Of a stretch of 64,000 nucleotides of DNA, positions 12,101 through 24,343 are shown piece after piece. Numbering within the stretch: the first letter of the stretch is position 1; each line of letters begins with the position of its first letter. The stretch comes from Imbricaverruca yamaguchii. Taxonomy: Eukaryota; Arthropoda; Thecostraca; Neoverrucidae. A program made the position numbers and the translations under genes. The notes under the pieces were generated by a model. That model was given only the letters and a program-made list of their open reading frames with translations. It did no database searches and was not told where the DNA came from. The stretch is from positions 62,001-126,000 of the forward strand of contig JAOTOL010001554.1 of the NCBI GenBank assembly GCA_034440575.1, given 5' to 3'.

Positions 12101-15100
12101 GAGCTGGGAGCCGCCACATTTAAAACGTTACGAGACGGCTATAACGAGACACCCAGGAGACCCACTGGAGTGGTGTGTGGGGAGAGGGGCGAATCATCAC
12201 CTCGTCGGACTTTTCTCCGTCCTCGCGCGGCTTGCTCGTCTCTTTCCTCTCCCTGCTCGGCTCGCGGTCCCCGTTCTCGCGCTTGTCGCGACTCTTGCTG
12301 CGGTCCTTGCTGCGGCTGCGCTTGGCGCGCTTCTTCTCCTTTTCACGCCGTTTTTCGCGTCGGCGCTCCTCCTTGAGGTCGTGCACGTGGTCGCGGAACC
12401 AGTCCTCGCGCTGGCCGCTCGAGTCGACGGCTCGGTAGCGCGGGTCAGAGTCGAGTCGCTTCTTAACGTCCGACCAGTGCGCGTGGTGGTCGGTCGCCTT
12501 GTCGTCGCGCAGCATTGTGAAAAAGTCCTTCTTCACCTGGCGGCAGCGCGGGCGAGGTCAGTGCGGGCCCGGTCACCGCGCGCGCGCACACTCATAGCTG
12601 AGGTGGGCCCGGTCACGCGGCCTGTGGACGCGTGAGTAGTCAATGGTGCAAAAGACACTAACTACCCCACAAGGCGTGGCCACTGCAACCGACTGCCAAG
12701 AGAAAAGACTGTCAGTTAATGCACACCTGTCGAATAAAGGTTAGCCGTGTTTTAAATTGTACGTATACTGATTGGCGGATATGACATTCGCTTACGGTTC
12801 AAGCAAGCTAGCTTGGATGTACGCTTATCGTTGAAAGTTACACAAGGTAGGTTCAAGGCGCTCATGGACTTCTCGCTAAGTCAAGGTTTTCTTCGTCACA
12901 GAAAGCGAATTCAACATTCAACGAGCATACAAAAAAAAGATACCACCACAACAATACTACATATCTAGTACTGAAACACCGATGAACCATGTTCGTAATC
13001 TCTTATACGGTACACAGCCCGTCGGCCACGATATCAACAGCTGTCGCGAACTTTAATGTCAAGATGCAATTTGCAAAGACCTAAGCATCCCCAGAGTGTG
13101 TAAGAGTGGTGACACTGCAGGCCAACCCACGTCATGTGGAGACAGAGCGATATATTGTCAGAAGCGCAGTATTTTGCCAGTATCAAACCCTCCTCACCCA
13201 CATCACGTGGAGACGGAGCGAGATGTATCATAACAGTGTTAAACTCTTATAGCAAGTAAGCATGTGGTCAGCAATAGTATCATGCAGTCAGCTTCCTTAA
13301 ACTCTTAAACGTAAGCGACACTTCGCCAAAGTGACACAAAAGGTGCTGAGAACAACACAAAATATCACGACCAATTCGGGTTAGAACTGTATCAGGCCAC
13401 TGAACTATGAACGCAAAAAAGTGCTACGCACGCATATATATGCACTGAAGGGATTTATAAATGTTTGAACTGCAGGAGACATACGGTCGGCACCTGTGAC
13501 TATACAGTGCCGAAGTGACCCCCGGTGGGTATCTCGGGTGGCCTCAGTGACCGGCGAGCGGCGTCTTTTGTGGCGTGGGCTGGCCTGGTCTGAGTGTCCC
13601 GCACCCATTGCGGCCAAATACCGACACCACCGTCACTGCAGACGGCGCCGGACACCGGCGGCGCCGTCTGCTCGTCCCGGCGGCGTGGGCCAAGCTATCA
13701 CCAAGTTCGGCCGGAGCTGTCTCATGGCCAGTCACGCGCGCCTGACAGGACTGGCGGCGGCGGCGCAGACAAGGCCGACGGTGCCTGCACTGGGAGAAAC
13801 GCACACCGTGTTGGCGCTCCCGACATCCGAGGATCGACCGGGCTGGTTAATAACCCTTCTACATCCTTGCATGAGCGACTGATATTCTGGTTTAAGGGCG
13901 CACCAACTATGGGGTCATTAAGCGGCCATCCAAACATCGGAATCAGCTGAGGGAAAATGGCAGCCGGACCAGTCCCATGCGACAGCTCCGCTCGAGAGAA
14001 GGGCGGCAGCGGGCTCCCGGGGGCGCTGACGGGTCGCTACCCCCTCCCCCACAAGCCGCTCGTACACGCACACAGCCCTCCCGTTGAAGCCGCCACGAAG
14101 CCACTCTGAAGCCCAGCAGGTGCAGTGAACGACTGACGGGCCGCCGATGAGCAGCCGACTGTCGGGCCGCCCGGGAGCCGGCCGCCGCCCGCATGGTCAA
14201 ACAGATCACAGAGACAGAGATAGAGAGAGAGAGAGAGAGGGTGTGTGAATCACGGTCACCGTTACGTTACGTTACGCCAGAGTCACTGAGTGTGGACAGC
14301 GCGCGTACACGTGCGAGTCGCAGTCGGTCAGCCGGATCGCAGGCGCCGGCCCCGCAGCAGGCGCGTTACCCGACCGCAGACGACGCGCTGAAAACAGCTC
14401 ATCATGAAGCAGCCGGCGGTCACTGTCCCGACAGGCGCGCCGGCCGCGCCGCCCCGCGTGCGGCTCCACACACGCGCGCGCACAGACACACGCAGTGGTG
14501 GTGTGGTGGCGGAGAAGCGCCCGCCCGCGCCACCTCGCCTTCGGGACTGCCGAGCCGTGTCGGGACGAGCACGGCGGCCCGCCCCGAGCAGTGTCGCCAC
14601 GGCTCGTCCTCGAGGTCAGCGCACCAGTTCACCCCCACGACAGACCATTGAAACACCTCATCCGTGGCGAGCCAAAGAGCTATGCCTGACGCGCGACCCA
14701 AGCGTGCATCTCTCAGTTAGTTATTTGGGCTTTAGGACGAGTCGACAACCGTAACCATATTGCGCCCAAAGCGCGCGGCTCTGAGCTGTGGCAAACAACG
14801 TACACCGTCCCCCTTCTATGCCAAGCGACAATACAAGAATATTATATAATATGAAATGGTACACATAACGAAGTGAAGTTTAATGGAAGGCAAGCGCGAA
14901 CAAGGGAACAACTAAGAAGGTTCCTTGAAAATTACCTGGAAATGAGACATCACGTTCAACATCATACACAGAGCACATATTGTAAATGTATATATAAAGG
15001 TTGAAATAGCGAGGTTATGCACTATGCAGACAGCAAAATATTATCAGTATCAATTAATGTTGCTGTTCTATTTTTTTTAACTTCAGTGATGTCTGCATAC

Positions 15101-18100
15101 TCTCATCATTATGGTTACCACTTCTTACACAATTACCATCTGTAATGCAACAGGCACAAGTCTGCGTTACAAGAACGCTTTTGCTGAAGGGCAACTTATT
15201 AATAATGAGCAACCTGAAAGAGGAACGAAAATGATACATGGCAATATACAAATACTGAAGGGAATATATTGATGTCAGCATGAAATTAATACCGTCAAAA
15301 GATATTAATTGGCGACAGTAAACTCTAGCTTTCGATTATGTTACTATGTACAGTACAATTGAGGTGTTTATTATCTCTCCCAAACATATGTTTAAACCGT
15401 GACGTATATTACGCCGAAACCAGGCATAGTTTAGGCCAACAACGCTCGCTAACATAAACATGCAAATGTAGAACGCGGCAAAACAGGGTATTAACATATT
15501 AATGATTTATAATGACGATGATCTGGAATAAATTGAGCCTCAACATACGATGAGATTAATTACACATAACGTTGTGCACATGTGCAGCTGACGGCGAAAA
15601 CGCCGTCGTCTCGGTGCTCAATTCTCTGAAATTGGCTGAGGTCACATTGCAGACAGCTGACAGTGTCCGACATACATCAGTCACATCGGCCCACGCATAT
15701 ACGATGACGGTGCAATCAGTTCAGACCCATAGCCGGCACATGCCACGACAGTGATCGTCGGCACTCCAACGCACATCTCTAAACAGAGCCAACCGCGGCT
15801 CCACACACAACCGCCCGACGGCTACTGCAGCATGGTACCACGCTCAAGATCCTGCATTGCACTATGCAATTTCCATAAACTAAAACCATCAAATCATAAG
15901 GATAATAATCAATATCATGTCAATACTACCAACTCGCAACGGGAAGTGGTGAATCACGATCCAAATGAAAACAACTTCACAACAATGGGCACTTCAATCA
16001 GACAACCACACACAACTTACTGCTTGCATTTTACCGTTCGCATAATAAATCAAAACGAAACCCCAATCTTTGATTACGTTAGGTCTGTCGTGCCACATTA
16101 CACCACGTTACAGTAGGCTACGTTATGCTACGTTAAGTGCCCACTCCCACTGTGTGGTCGGAGCCCAGTGACGTACCTGCTCGCGCTTGGCGGCCCGTTC
16201 CTCCTTCTCCTTCCGTCGGATCTCCAGCAGGTGTTCGTTGAAGAGCCCCTCGCGCTCGCGCATCTTCTCCACCGCCCGGAAGCGCTCCTCCTTACCGTAC
16301 TTTTGGGCAAACTCGCTGAACGATGTCCTAACAGGGAAATAACTTGTGTCAGCTTCACTACAGTACATCCTTCAGAGATGGGTGGCCTACAGAAATAATA
16401 ACACAGTGCATGCCAGGGAATATGTCATCAACCGGATCACGAACTCCAGAGCCTATGCTCATCTTGCCATTGATGCTTTGCAAATTTGCACATTGATAGT
16501 TCACGATAAGAAGCACGGCAGTTAGAACGACGCTAGTGGTACACCCCAGCCTTAATCGCTTCCCGTCGCTGTATACTCGTTATGCGAGCCCAAAGAGGGA
16601 CATCATGGGCTGTGGAACTCCAGCTGAACAGATTTGTTGCGGATATTTCATAACCATGCATGCATACACACCATGTTACACAACTGCTACACATCATGTT
16701 ATACACCTATTACACAACAGTTGCGCAAATGCTACACACACCACTACCAACAGGCTGAGCACCCCATACCGTGATGTGCTGTGTCGTTGTTACTGGGGTT
16801 TTTGGGCACATCAAATGCAGAGGTTATACAGCGTGTGATGTGCTGTGTCACTGCACACACACAGACGCTTCAGAATTTACAAATAGTCTTCTAATAGTTG
16901 CCCATCATACACCAATATGCTGTGAAGGAGAGGTATGCATGAAACATAAATGCGTTATTGATGTCCTTGTTGCATGTTCTTAGAACATGCATTTGTTTTC
17001 CGGCAAACAACACCGGAGCTTGCCAGAAAACACCGACGAGCATTATGTTCATTGCATCACGACTGCCCTACCATAAGACAGGGTATGCTTACTTCCCACT
17101 GAGGTCGGCTTCCTGCAACAGCTTCTTGAATTCCTCCTTGTTCTCGCGCATCTTGTTCCTCTTCTCGCGACGCTCCTCTTCGGCGCGCTCCTTGACGTAC
17201 CGTTCAAATACCTGCTTACGCTCGCGCGAGGTGAGCAGTAGGTAGCGCGGGTCGAACACGATCTTGTGCAGCTCCTTCTCCCACGTGCTGAACGCAGACA
17301 CCTGCCGGCGGGCCACCTCCGTCAGCGGAGCAACACCATCACTAGGCCAGCCAAGCATCTCAGTGTCGGATATACTGCGAGTGGGGACCTCAGTGCGCCT
17401 CTCCGCCCACACCACGACACGGCCGAGGCGGCTGCACACCTCGCCACAGCCCGTGGTCAACTGGACGGACACGGGCACGGACGCTTTCTCCCAGACATGT
17501 ACTGAAGTCCCGCATCTGGGTAACGGACTTTTCGGTATCATTAGGTGATCAAACAGCTGTAAAAATCCACATGCTCGTTGCATGCGGTTCAAGTAGTCAC
17601 GAACTCGCGTGATTAGGGCTTTAGGGCGCATCGACCATGGTATATCATTTAGCGCACATCAGTGTTAAAATAATGGTTTTTCGTTAGGTGTAAGATGTCG
17701 AAACCAGCACAGTAGGATGTCGAAATTTGTCATGGAATTAGTGCCATTTCAAATGCCTTTGATGTCAATGAGACTCAACTTTGATCTAATGGTACGTTTA
17801 AGGCTGTACCTTCATAAGATGTTTTGGGAATTACATTTTAGGAAGAGCTATATTCAGGATGGTGAGAAAAAACATATAAACTGATTCTGAATGCCCTTTC
17901 GCATTATAGATAATCCACTTACCTGAAATTGCATTGCGAAATGTTCGTGTATCACCATCCCTTATCGAGAGCATGCTCATGATACTTTACAAACTAGGTA
18001 CTGTTAGAGACACGAAGACTTCATAAGAAAGCATTAAGAAGCAGGATGTCGATACTTCTTGGAGAGGGATATCAATTGAGTGTTCAGCAAGTGGTAAATT

Positions 18101-21100
18101 CCACTCTATTTCACGAATAATTTAATACTGGCGCACAGTCACTAACTCACGACCACAAGGTTTCCACATGTTCCTGAAGCAAAAAAAGCATGATTTACAT
18201 TTCATGTTTTCAATATGCAATACTTGGCCATTGACCACTTCATTTACAATCTTTTCCCATTCTAACACTGATTGAAGCTAAAACCCTTCGCGGCAGAACG
18301 TCGAATTGAAAGAGAAGACGGGTTACTTTTTGGTAAAAGTTACCCATCTCAATAAATAGTCACTAGATTCGATAAAAGCACCACACGGGCGCTCGATAAA
18401 AGGGGCCATTGCAGCTTTAGTCGATTAGGCGACACTATTTCCTTAAGCATGAAAACTTGTTGCCAGGATTCTCTGATAGATGAGATTTGTGGGAGAGGAG
18501 CCGAATCCCTTTGATATGTTTTTGTTGTCTGGAGTCTCTGAGAGATGAGATGTGGGGGAGTGGGGCTGGAACCATCTGATGTGCGTCTCCAACACCTCGT
18601 ACCTCCTTCTCGGCGAGCATATCTCTGAACTGCTTCATGCGGATCTCGAGAGGCACAATGGCGCGCTCGCGGGCGGCGCGCACTTCCGCCTCGATGGCCG
18701 CCTCCTTGCCCACGTCAATCTTCTTCGGAGGCTCGTCTTTCACCTCTGCAGACACAACCTTTGTCACCACCACGCACTCATGATGCTTCAACCGATGCTC
18801 ATTCAACACGAATACGTGGCATGGATAATGGGGAGGGAATACCATGTAGGAAATGTTGAATCGGAGATCAGGGGCAAACAACCCACTACATAAAACCGGT
18901 ACACATATCCGCACGTTAATATCAGTGGAAGGCTCATGTTGGTTAGTTTATTAGTTTTTTTTTTAAAGCCAGCTCTGGACATTTTGAAAATTTTGAAAGC
19001 ATCTGGTGGTTGGTGCTCACAATACTATTTGCTCAATAAGATGTAGCAAGAGTAGCATGCATAACGATGGCCAAATGAGTGGAGGAGAGAGGAGGATAAA
19101 TGGATGTGGTTGCCAGATAATTGAAAGGCCAAATGAGTATCTGGAGGTTCTACTTCAATTATTGTAACCTACAAGCATCTACGTAGGTGCTCCATAGCTG
19201 GTTGGCTATTTGAGTTTTAGGGTGCATCGACCAGGTTTGGTCATTTAGCGCCCATTTGGGTGCTCCATAAAAAGGATTAGCGTACATTGGAAATGTACTT
19301 GGGAAACACTAGCATCAAAAGCATATGCCACCAATGGAAACACTGTGGCCTACACTGCACGAACTCACCTTTCTTGGGTTCCTCGACCTTGGCTTTCTTG
19401 GCGGGCGGCTCGCTGCTGTCATCGGCCTTGGCGTCGTTCTCCTCCTGCTTGGGCGGCACGAGCATCTTGTCGACGTCGGCGCGGCCGGCTAGCTCCTCGG
19501 GCCTCTCCCAGACGGACGTGCGCGACGACGGGTTGTAGAAGAACACGCGGCCGTCCCCCGTCCACACCACGCACCTGCGGCGGCGCGGCGTCAGCCAGCT
19601 CACCACACCCAACTAGCATATCCAACACCGTCACACGCCAAAACAAGAGACCCACACGCAGTGTTAAGACAATGATTTCTCGTTAGGTGTGGGGTGTCAA
19701 AACGAGTATAGCAGGATGGCGATATCACAATGAAAATAATGTTATTAAAAATGTAAGTCTTGCAAACCCAGTTTTGAGATAATTGCGTACCTGTTCTGTT
19801 CTTCCTCACTGTTCCATCTTCGCGTGTTCTGGGAGGTGCCTGATTTGAGGACACCGATATCAACGATAACGACACCTATGCCGTAAACTGGCAATGGGTA
19901 ATAAAATATCGTGGGCAATCCCTTCACCTGAAATGGCGCTACGGGATGTTCGTTATCGCAACCCCGGATTCGTTATGATAAGAACAAGCGTGATTCTTGT
20001 AAACGAGATATAGTTAGACGCCGAGGAAGGAAAACGTCACAAACACACACCAAGAAGCACGATGTTGAGGCTCCTCTGGTAGGGATGTCGGTTCAGTAAG
20101 TGGTACATTCCACCGTATTTGACAAATAATTAGCCACCGCCCAGACGGCATGCATGGTACAGCCACCGCTCCGCGCAGCTGGCGGCCACTGACCAGGGAG
20201 AGCCGGGCACCGGTGTGCTGCTGACGGGCCGACTCTTGTCCTCCTGCTTGGCCGGCGGCGACTCCTCCTTGGCGGCGCTCTCGGGCACAGACTGCGAGTC
20301 CTCGTCCTCGTCCACATCCATGCCGTCGTCGGCCGACTCGTGACCCTCGTCAGCCGGCGGCGGCTTCGTCTCGGCCACCGCCGGCTCGGCCTTCACCTCG
20401 CCGGCGGCAACGGCGGCGGCGGCCGCCACTGCAACCTGCTGCTGGGCGGCCAGGCGTGCCGCTGCGGCGACACGGAGAGGCAGAGTTAGTCAATCGGGCT
20501 TCAAGGTGCACCGGTCGCACTGATCACGTGGTAGCCATCTGGCCCGGTCAATAACAATACCGAACACACAGAGCGGTGGTGGCGGCAGAATACCGCCAGC
20601 GCGTCGCCACAGTCACACATCCAGCCGTGACGACGCCGTGGCGTCACGGCATGGAGCTGGTCTTGGCACACTCACGTCCCAAGTGCAGTTTGGGCCGGGT
20701 TTCGCGGGGCGGTGAGGGCATAGGCATCGGTACTTCGGTGCAAGAACGCTGACCGACTTAGGTCGACCCCAAGCCTTACGGACTGGCTACGCGATTAGGA
20801 GCAATGCCCTGAAATTCTGAAATTTGGGTCGGAAACGACACCTAAAGCAGGAAGTTGCTTTGACGTCGTGGAAAGTTTTGGCTTTCCGAATCGATTTCCG
20901 TTGAACTTCACAGCACACAACTGAATTAACTGCCATTGTTTCCAATACTCAACTCCTGACATCTCGTGCCAGCAAATGCATGTTCATATGTGCATATAAT
21001 CCTTTACCCACACATCCCCCTATCATATCGCCAACCTGCTTCGTCATCAAACGTTTCGGCGTCTTGGCCCGCTACCCTCCACTCCACGAACAATGAATCC

Positions 21101-24100
21101 CATGATAATGATTAGGAGCCCTACGTGCGGTCAACACGGCAGTTAGTGCAAGCGGCGCCGATGACGTAACACAACTCCACCATGCCGGCGCCGATGACGT
21201 CACACAGCTTCGCCCAGCTAGGAGCCGACCGTCACTCACCCTCCAGGTCGGTGATGGCCTGTGGCTTCACCCAGACCGACACCTGCGTCTTGGCGTTGTA
21301 GTAGTACTTGCGGCTGTCGGGTGCCGTGTGCTCCGTCCACTCGCCGGCCTTGGCCACCAGCTCGGGGTCCAGCTGCGGACTCAGTCACAGCACACACGGT
21401 CAGCCGGATACGGTCGCCGACCGCCGGCGCACACCGTACACTGGCAACACTCTTTGACATACACGCAGATGCAAGGGCTTCAAGCACCAATCATTCAAGC
21501 ACATGGAATTCTTAACACGGAGGGTAATTTTCGCTGCATGAAATTTTGGGAATACCCTGTCTTCCTTGGCAGTATCATATAACTGCTTATACTGTTGTAT
21601 TCAGTTTGTATCCAAGTTCAGCTTGGAATTCCGGAACAATGTGAGTAAGAATAATACACAGGACAAAACATATCCCAAAATAGAAGATGTGGCTCTATTT
21701 GTCCCCAATTGCTATAATATGCACTATGCCTGTAATACAGTTCACAGGGTTGAATATTTGCATCGAAGGGGTATGATTCAATTTCATTACAACACAAATC
21801 CATTTAAGCTGCCAAGGGGAAATGGAGGACAACGTTCGTCACAATAATTAGGGACAACGTTGCATTTCTAACTATGAAGCCGACATGACACTTGATCTGT
21901 CGAACTAACATCAATGGCATTCCCATTTAACGAATGTGTGGTTAAAATCGACAAATCACAAACCATGCCTTACATGTAACCTCACAGAAATAAGTTTGTT
22001 GTTATTGGAGCTTAAGGGCGCATCGACTGCGTCGGTCATGTAGCGCCCACCGAGGTAAGGTGGTATAGAAAATAATGCATACATTTGGTTCGAGGGCATT
22101 ACTAAACTGATAGTTATAAAGTGGCGACATAGGACACAATAGCACCTGGCCATGACAATGGAATACCTAACACCCAACTGTTGGTGGTGGCAGTAACCAC
22201 TGGCATTCAGCACTCGGTGAGCTGCTGCCGATGTTCGGCTGTCCGAGGCGGCGGCAGCGGCATACCTCCTTGTTGTCGACGGACGGCGCGCCCTGAATGA
22301 CGGGCTGGGTGGGCGGTGGCACCTTGGTGTTGGTGGGCGGCGGTCCGGAGGGCCAGGTGGCCGGACCTGCTCCAGCGGTGGCTGCTGCGGCGGCGGCGGC
22401 GGCGGCGGCGGCAGTGGCAGCGGGAGGCGGCGCGCCGCCGGCCGCCCACGGCGGACCCATCCACGGTGGCGGTACGCTGAACGGCGCCGGAGCGCCGGCG
22501 GCGCCGGCGGCGGCGGCCGGAGCGCCCGCCGCACCAGCCGTGAACGGCGGTGGCCCGGTCGGCATGCCGGTAGGCCCGGGCGTGTGACTGACCGGCTGGC
22601 CGGCCGGCGCAGCGTCACCACTGCTCGCCTCTGTCGAAGCACGGCAAGTCAGCACGGCGCAGCGTCGCCACCGCCACCGCTGTCGCTACGCGCGATTCTG
22701 TGCGCTTGCGAGACCAAAAGTAAGACCCAGTGCCGATAAACGGAAGACCAGGATTTGATACATTATTGCACCAAGTGGCAGGTTCGAAGCAGTGGAACGT
22801 ACTGGATTCCAATAATTTGAAAAGTTGACAAACACCAAATACAACAACTTAATAAAAGTAGCTTGAAGCAGCTGGCCCACTAAATTGAAACCACTGAAAA
22901 AATGTACAAAAATGCATTAAAAAGCTACCCATAGATGCTAATCAAATTACACCGTTGTCGCCAGTACACAACATGGTCATGGTGGTTATTGGTTTTACGA
23001 CACCTCGACCGTTCAGTCGTGTATTGTCGCCAATCTCTCACGCCGATTGGTTGCGGGCGAAGAGTAGCGACAAGTGAAGCTCGAACCTACAATCTTTTGA
23101 TTATGAGACGGGCAACTTAACCCTAGACTACTCGTCCCCACACAACATGGTCAGCTTTAGAATGGTGTGCATCGTCTCATGAGTATCCCGAGCCCTCCAA
23201 CGAATCGTGGTGTGCAGGCAGGCCGACACCATAGAAGCTACCTTTGTTGTCAGAATCCTGACTGCTCTCGCCGTCGGCGTCGCTCTCAGACTTTCCGCGA
23301 GCTTGGCTGGGGGCCGTGTTGTTGGTCTGGCCTCCGACACCCTGGGTCATCTGCTCCACCTGACAATGGTAGGATGGTGTGGTCAGCTGGGCAAGGACCA
23401 CAATGCCCGACGATTGTTTGAAGAAAAAAAAACTTCATGAATTTTCCATATCCAGAACATTATCCTCTCTAGAGAACTATCCCCTCACTATTTTCTTCAC
23501 ATATTAAGCTTAAATGTTGCTGTTCGACAACGAACTGCTCAAGATCCACTGGAAAGTGCAAGTTGAGAACCTGGTGCCAAATACTGAAAGAAAAACATCC
23601 TCTCCCTATTAGGCTATCTAAACATTTTCATCTGTACATCCACGATTACAAAACACAAATCCAACCATGCACCCGACCCACCGCACACTGGCCACAGGGC
23701 ACGACACTGGCCTGATTGCTACTATTCGACCGTGAGCTGACGAGATGACACAAATTAGTCCTACTAAACACTTACCTGACAAGGTGGCACAAGTGAGCCT
23801 TACTAAGCTCTCACCTGCAAATCTAGACACTCATATTTCAAGCCTTACTAAGCATTCACCTGTACTTCTAAGCACCCATGTGCTGGCTGGTTTGGTCTAT
23901 TTTTACACGTTCATACTTTATCATATAGTACATGCTCAATACTAAGATTATGGTACTTGTAGCCTAGCCATCTTCATAAGCTTCGATTTATCTACTTCCT
24001 CCAAGCTAATGAGTATGACAAATTGAAGAAAGAGCTTCAAGACAGCTGAAGGGTTTGCAGTGCTAAGACTGATGGCGGTCGTGACCACAGACCGGGCGGC

Positions 24101-24298
24101 TACCTCGTGCTGGGTGAGGATGCGCACGCCGTCGCCCTCTGGCTTGCTCCAGGTGGTCTCGCGCGACTGGGCGTTGTAGTAGTAGAGCTTGCCATCGTCG
24201 TTCTTGGTCTCCACCCACACGTTGGCCAGGTTGGTGCCGGCGAACTGCGTCTGCGGCGGCGGCAGCCCCTGCGGCTGCTGCTGCTGCTGCTGCTGTTG

Positions 24299-24343
<45 letters not shown>

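Noticed and set aside
12051..12635. Plus-strand frame of 194 codons over exon 12
   Set aside because: Antisense shadow of a GC-rich exon with strong family similarity on the other strand.
14262..14277. TTACG repeats as telomere-like sequence
   Set aside because: Three units only, and not the arthropod TTAGG repeat.
13496..14754. Several 60-150-codon frames
   Set aside because: Composition-driven open frames in the CpG-rich intron block; no domain and no conserved motif.
22980..23139. Possible tRNA-Met gene
   Set aside because: The tRNA-like head continues into a SINE body with a TSD on both sides, and the acceptor stem is not completed.
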